Shown here: piece by piece, positions 60,223-64,000 of the stretch
How the letters are laid out: every line of letters begins with the position of its first letter
Position numbering within the stretch: position 1 is the first letter of the stretch
Assembly (NCBI GenBank): GCA_937998875.1
Contig: CALLBO010000004.1
Coordinates: 1-64,000 of the forward strand
Source of the DNA: an uncultured Granulosicoccaceae bacterium
Lineage (GTDB): Bacteria > Pseudomonadota > Gammaproteobacteria > Granulosicoccales > Granulosicoccaceae
Direction of reading: 5' to 3'
DNA: 64,000 nt
The notes under the pieces: model-generated
What the model was told of the DNA's origin: nothing
The model's input: only the letters and a program-made list of their open reading frames with translations
The model's database searches: none
Position numbers and translations under genes: made by a program

Positions 60223-60420
60223 CTATTCCGGCCAACCATCAAAAAATAATTGTTGCGCAGACCCGCCCGCAATTGCCGCAAACAGTATCGCCCACAACAT
60301 TGAACCCGCTAGAAACTCAACCAACGCCCAGACTGTGCATACGCCAACCACCGCTACTCTGCGCCACACCGGCAGGAAAAAGTCCACCTGCAGATCAAAC
60401 AGGCCTTTGTTTTTTTTCAT
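60223..60420 (-). CDS. Small membrane protein upstream of lacI-type gene
   Basis: 65 aa; FFLPVWRRVAVVGVCTVWALVEFLAGSMLWAILFAAIAGGSAQQLFF; same strand as the regulator, 45 bp gap. Confidence 0.65.
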   Translation of the reverse strand: MKKNKGLFDLQVDFFLPVWRRVAVVGVCTVWALVEFLAGSMLWAILFAAIAGGSAQQLFFDGWPE

Positions 60421-60611
60421 AGCTCACCGCCTCTGATGTGGTGCCCAGACAACGCGGGCCACCGAAAATTGCCACGATCATGAAGACGCGATACATCGCG
60501 CCTATTCATTCGGTTCATCGACGCCAACCGATTGAACTCTAGCAAATTCAGGCTCTATCGCAATTCTTCTGCGGCAGCACACGCACGAATAGCAAAAGTC
60601 GCCACCTACCT

Positions 60612-60625
60612 TGCAACCGGTTGCA
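60612..60625. promoter_or_regulatory. Candidate LacI-family operator upstream of the sugar ABC operon
   Basis: Perfect palindrome TGCAACCGGTTGCA, identical to 47647-47660. Confidence 0.75.
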
Positions 60626-60708
60626 CAACGCTATTGATTATGATTGAATCAGCGACGAAGTTGTCGAGAAAATGTCGTTAACTCATCCCGCATCACATTG
60701 GAGGCACT

Positions 60709-61650
60709 ATGAACTCAACCCTTAAAAAGCTCGCGCTGGTCGCCGTCGCGGTGGCCGCACCATTCATTGCCACACCCGCAATGGCTGAAAAGTATGTCCT
60801 TGTTAGCCACGCACCAGACAGTGATACCTGGTGGAACACAATCAAAAACGGTATCGCACTGGCAGGAGAACAGGTCGGTGTTGACGTTGAATATCGCAAC
60901 CCGCCTACCGGTGACATCGCTGACATGGCACGTCTGATCGATCAGGCAGCCGCAAGCAGTCCCGATGGCATCATTACTACGCTTGCCGACTTCGACGTTC
61001 TAAAAGGACCGATCTCAGCGGCAGTTGACCAGGGCATCGACGTCATCATCATGAACACTGGCACGCCTGAACAGGCGCGTGAAGTTGGCGCGCTAATGTA
61101 CGTTGGCCAACCGGAATATGATGCAGGTCTCGCAGCCGGTATCCGCGCCAAAGGTGAAGGTGTTACAAAATTCCTTTGTGTCAACCATGCTATTCAACAG
61201 CCAACGGTCGGCGAGCGCTGCCGCGGTTATGCAGACGGTCTTGGTATCGATCTGGGCGATGCCATGATGGACTCAGGCACTGACCCTGCAGAAATAAAGA
61301 ACAAGGTACTTGCTTACCTGTCTGCCAACACAGACGTTGACGGCATCCTTACTCTTGGCCCGGTCTCAGCTGATCCAACATTAGCAGCCCTTGAAGAAAA
61401 CGGTATGGCCGGTGACATTCACTTCGGTACTTTCGATCTTGGTGAAGAGATCGTTAAAGGCATCAAAGGTGGTGTAATCGCATGGGGCATCGATCAACAA
61501 CCGTTCCTGCAGGCATACATGCCAGTTGTGATTCTTGCCAACTGGGATCGCTACGGTGTACTCCCGGGTAACAATATCAATTCAGGCCCGGGCTTTGTCA
61601 CCAAAGACGGTTTGGCTAAAGTTGAAGAGTTCGCAGGTGAGTACCGCTAG
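60709..61650 (+). CDS. Sugar (probably inositol) ABC transporter substrate-binding protein
   Basis: 313 aa; signal peptide; periplasmic binding protein fold YVLVSHAPDSDTWWNTIKNGIALAGEQVGVDVEYRNP. Confidence 0.88.
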   Translation: MNSTLKKLALVAVAVAAPFIATPAMAEKYVLVSHAPDSDTWWNTIKNGIALAGEQVGVDVEYRNPPTGDIADMARLIDQAAASSPDGIITTLADFDVLKGPISAAVDQGIDVIIMNTGTPEQAREVGALMYVGQPEYDAGLAAGIRAKGEGVTKFLCVNHAIQQPTVGERCRGYADGLGIDLGDAMMDSGTDPAEIKNKVLAYLSANTDVDGILTLGPVSADPTLAALEENGMAGDIHFGTFDLGEEIVKGIKGGVIAWGIDQQPFLQAYMPVVILANWDRYGVLPGNNINSGPGFVTKDGLAKVEEFAGEYR

Positions 61651-61672
61651 TCTGTAACTTTTAATCGTACCT

Positions 61673-61703
61673 GCCGATAGCCGGGACACTCCCGGCTATC
61701 GGC
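61673..61703 (+). promoter_or_regulatory. Intercistronic hairpin between SBP and permease genes
   Basis: GCCGATAGCCGGGA CAC TCCCGGCTATCGGC: 14-bp perfect stem, 3-nt loop, no U-tract. Confidence 0.75.
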
Positions 61704-61750
61704 CATCTCAGGCCCTTCCCAGACAGTTCTCTAAAACCCGGAGCGAATCA

Positions 61751-62860
61751 ATGGTAGATGCCGTTCAAGACGAACGAGTACGCCAGGTTTCGAAGTGGCG
61801 CCAGGCACTCATACGACCCGAGCTTGGCAGCATTGTCGGCACCATCGCGGTCTTTACGCTATTCGCATTTTTTGCCTACGATTCCGGTATGTTCAAGCCG
61901 CAGGGCATCCTGAACTGGTCCATCGTTTCAGCTCAATTCATGATCATTGCTGTCGGCGCATGCCTGTTGATGATTGCAGGCGAGTTTGATCTTTCGGTGG
62001 GTTCAATGATTGGCTTCGCCGGTATGATGATCGCAGTATTCGGTATGGTCCTGGGCCTTCCAATGTGGCTGGCCATACTTATAACGTTTGTGATTTGCGC
62101 TGCCATTGGCGCTATCAACGGCATTATTGTTGTTAAAACAGGACTTCCCTCTTTTATTGTTACGCTGGCGTTTTTGTTTATTCTGCGCGGCTTTACTATC
62201 TTTATTCCACAAACCATCGAACGTAAAACCATTATTGGCGGTATCAAAGATGCTGCCGAAGGTGACTGGCTGGCACCTGTTTTCGGTGGAAAAATCGGCC
62301 AACCGATATTCCGATGGTTAGGCGATGCAGGTTTTATCGATACTTTCCAACGCGGTTCTCGCGAAGGCCAGCCTGTCATTGATGGTATACCGATGCTTAT
62401 CGTTTGGGCGATAGCCCTGATTATCTTCGGCCATATTCTGCTTACAAAAACCCGCTTCGGTAACTGGATATTCGCAGCGGGAGGTGACGCAGAAGCGGCC
62501 AGAAATTCCGGTGTACCTGTCGCGAGAGTGAAAATACTGATGTTTGTATTCACTGCTATTTGCGCAACTATATTCGCCACCTGTCAGGTTATGGAATTCG
62601 GATCGGCAGGCGCTGATCGCGGGTTACTTAAAGAATTTGAAGCAATCATTGCTGTGGTAGTTGGTGGTGCGCTACTTACCGGCGGTTACGGATCTGTTAT
62701 AGGTGCTGCATTGGGGGCTTTGATATTCGGGGTTGTGCAGCAAGGTCTCTTTTTTGCCGGTGTCGACAACTCTCTCTACCGGGTTTTTGTAGGCGTGATA
62801 TTGCTCGCGGCCGTCATATTGAATACCTATATCCGACGACTCATCACGGGAGAGCGGTAA
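61751..62860 (+). CDS. Sugar ABC transporter permease (BPD_transp_2 family)
   Basis: 369 aa; GACLLMIAGEFDLSVGSMIGFAGM; GGALLTGGYGSVIGAALGALIFGVVQQGL. Confidence 0.92.
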   Translation: MVDAVQDERVRQVSKWRQALIRPELGSIVGTIAVFTLFAFFAYDSGMFKPQGILNWSIVSAQFMIIAVGACLLMIAGEFDLSVGSMIGFAGMMIAVFGMVLGLPMWLAILITFVICAAIGAINGIIVVKTGLPSFIVTLAFLFILRGFTIFIPQTIERKTIIGGIKDAAEGDWLAPVFGGKIGQPIFRWLGDAGFIDTFQRGSREGQPVIDGIPMLIVWAIALIIFGHILLTKTRFGNWIFAAGGDAEAARNSGVPVARVKILMFVFTAICATIFATCQVMEFGSAGADRGLLKEFEAIIAVVVGGALLTGGYGSVIGAALGALIFGVVQQGLFFAGVDNSLYRVFVGVILLAAVILNTYIRRLITGER

Positions 62861-63684
62861 TGCCCGATAGCGCGATGCCTGACAGTACAACGCCTGGCAG
62901 TACCATGAGAAGCCCAATTATTGAGATGCGCGACATCGAGAAGCACTTTGGCTCTGTGATCGCATTGGCCGGTGTATCGCTCGATGTGTTTGCCGGTGAA
63001 TGCCATTGCCTGCTCGGTGACAACGGTGCAGGTAAATCCACCTTCATCAAAACCATGTCAGGAGTGCATCAACCTACTTCAGGTGAGGTATTTTTCGAAG
63101 GTAAGCCAATGTCTTTCAGTGATCCAGCTGCAGCAATTGCCGCCGGTATTGCTACCGTTCACCAACACCTCGCCATGATCCCGCTGATGTCTGTCACGCG
63201 AAATTTCTTCATGGGTAACGAGCCTGTAAAAAAAGTTGGTCCGTTTAAACTGTTTGACCAACAGCTTGCTAACAAAGTCACCATGGAGCAAATGAGTGCA
63301 ATGGGCATTAACCTGCGAAGCCCTGATCAGGCAGTTGGTACTTTATCAGGTGGTGAGCGGCAAACTGTAGCCATAGCCCGCGCTGTACATTTCGGTGCGA
63401 AGGTTTTAATCCTCGACGAACCCACCTCGGCCCTGGGTGTGAGACAAACCGCCAATGTGTTATCAACGGTAGACAAAGTTCGCAAGCAAGGCATTGCAGT
63501 GGTATTTATCACCCACAATGTCCGCCATGCTCTGGCAGTAGGAGATCGTTTTACGGTGCTCAATCGCGGCAAAACACTCGGTACGGCAAACCGCGGGGAA
63601 ATTACACCTGAAGAACTACAGGATCTGATGGCAGGCGGGCAGGAAATGGTGGCGCTTGAAAGCTCCCTCGGTGGCACTGTTTAG
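62860..63684 (+). CDS. Sugar ABC transporter ATP-binding protein
   Basis: 274 aa; LLGDNGAGKSTFIKTMSGVHQPTSGEV, LSGGERQTVAIARA, LILDEPTSALG; starts at the permease stop codon. Confidence 0.93.
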   Translation: MPDSAMPDSTTPGSTMRSPIIEMRDIEKHFGSVIALAGVSLDVFAGECHCLLGDNGAGKSTFIKTMSGVHQPTSGEVFFEGKPMSFSDPAAAIAAGIATVHQHLAMIPLMSVTRNFFMGNEPVKKVGPFKLFDQQLANKVTMEQMSAMGINLRSPDQAVGTLSGGERQTVAIARAVHFGAKVLILDEPTSALGVRQTANVLSTVDKVRKQGIAVVFITHNVRHALAVGDRFTVLNRGKTLGTANRGEITPEELQDLMAGGQEMVALESSLGGTV

Positions 63685-64000
63685 GGCGCACGTTTAGAAG
63701 ATATTTCACTTAAATATCCTTCCAGACCGCCACCAATAGCCATCACCACTATGGTGAATATTTCATGCATAGAACCGGGATGGCATCTACCTGCCGGGCA
63801 AGTTTGGCTCGAAACCGGAAGATAGGGTTATACTCAGACAAGATGGTTGGAAGTTTTCTCAGGGTTAACCGGGAACTTATGCATCATTAATATCCAGCAT
63901 TCTCCATGCGATACATTGATGCATAGCTGATAACCACCAGCCAAAGAACCGCTTCTTTATGAATCCAATCGACTACACCCCGGTTTCCGGAATGGACTTA

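Noticed and set aside
63684-64000. Possible start of another gene at the right edge (ATGAATCCAATCGACTACACC...)
   Set aside because: Only ~14 codons remain before the edge; cannot be supported.

Overview
The window reads as a chromosomal segment of a free-living gammaproteobacterium-like genome (inference from gene content and the holD-like/rimI/prfC synteny). No rRNA, tRNA, CRISPR array, prophage or intact transposase was recognised. Main blocks: (1) a three-gene, translationally overlapping aromatic-catabolism operon (extradiol/VOC dioxygenase, MhpA-like FAD hydroxylase, divergent SHMT-like PLP enzyme). (2) A YeeE/YedE-TusA sulfur-uptake operon with a small conserved-looking protein and an HTH-less S24/LexA-like protein, divergent from a siroheme synthase that lacks its central domain. 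(3) HPPD, a PDZ protein, a DMT exporter, a beta-hydroxyacid dehydrogenase, LysR, and an orphan FixJ-like regulator whose phospho-acceptor Asp is Glu. (4) A dipeptide-type ABC operon divergent from an M20 peptidase. (5) prfC, rimI, a HolD-like protein, pssA, ilvH, ilvI. (6) An M48 protease, pckA, lipoproteins, a GGT/class V aminotransferase/CBS operon, and an MFS-PlsC fusion. (7) A myo-inositol catabolic locus (iolB/C/D/E/G-like plus aldolase) and, 10-15 kb away, a LacI regulator with an inositol/sugar ABC transporter. Both promoters carry the same perfect 14-bp palindrome TGCAACCGGTTGCA. The most striking non-coding signal is a family of palindromic, BIME-like repeats built on GTAGGGGGGATAAGC and GCGCATCCACCA. 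It occurs as two structural types at five intergenic loci and includes a ~267-bp-period tandem array at 49.9-50.8 kb. A separate MITE-like element, a 16-bp tandem repeat and a second dispersed repeat motif are also present. All family assignments come from reading motifs by eye; no database search was possible.
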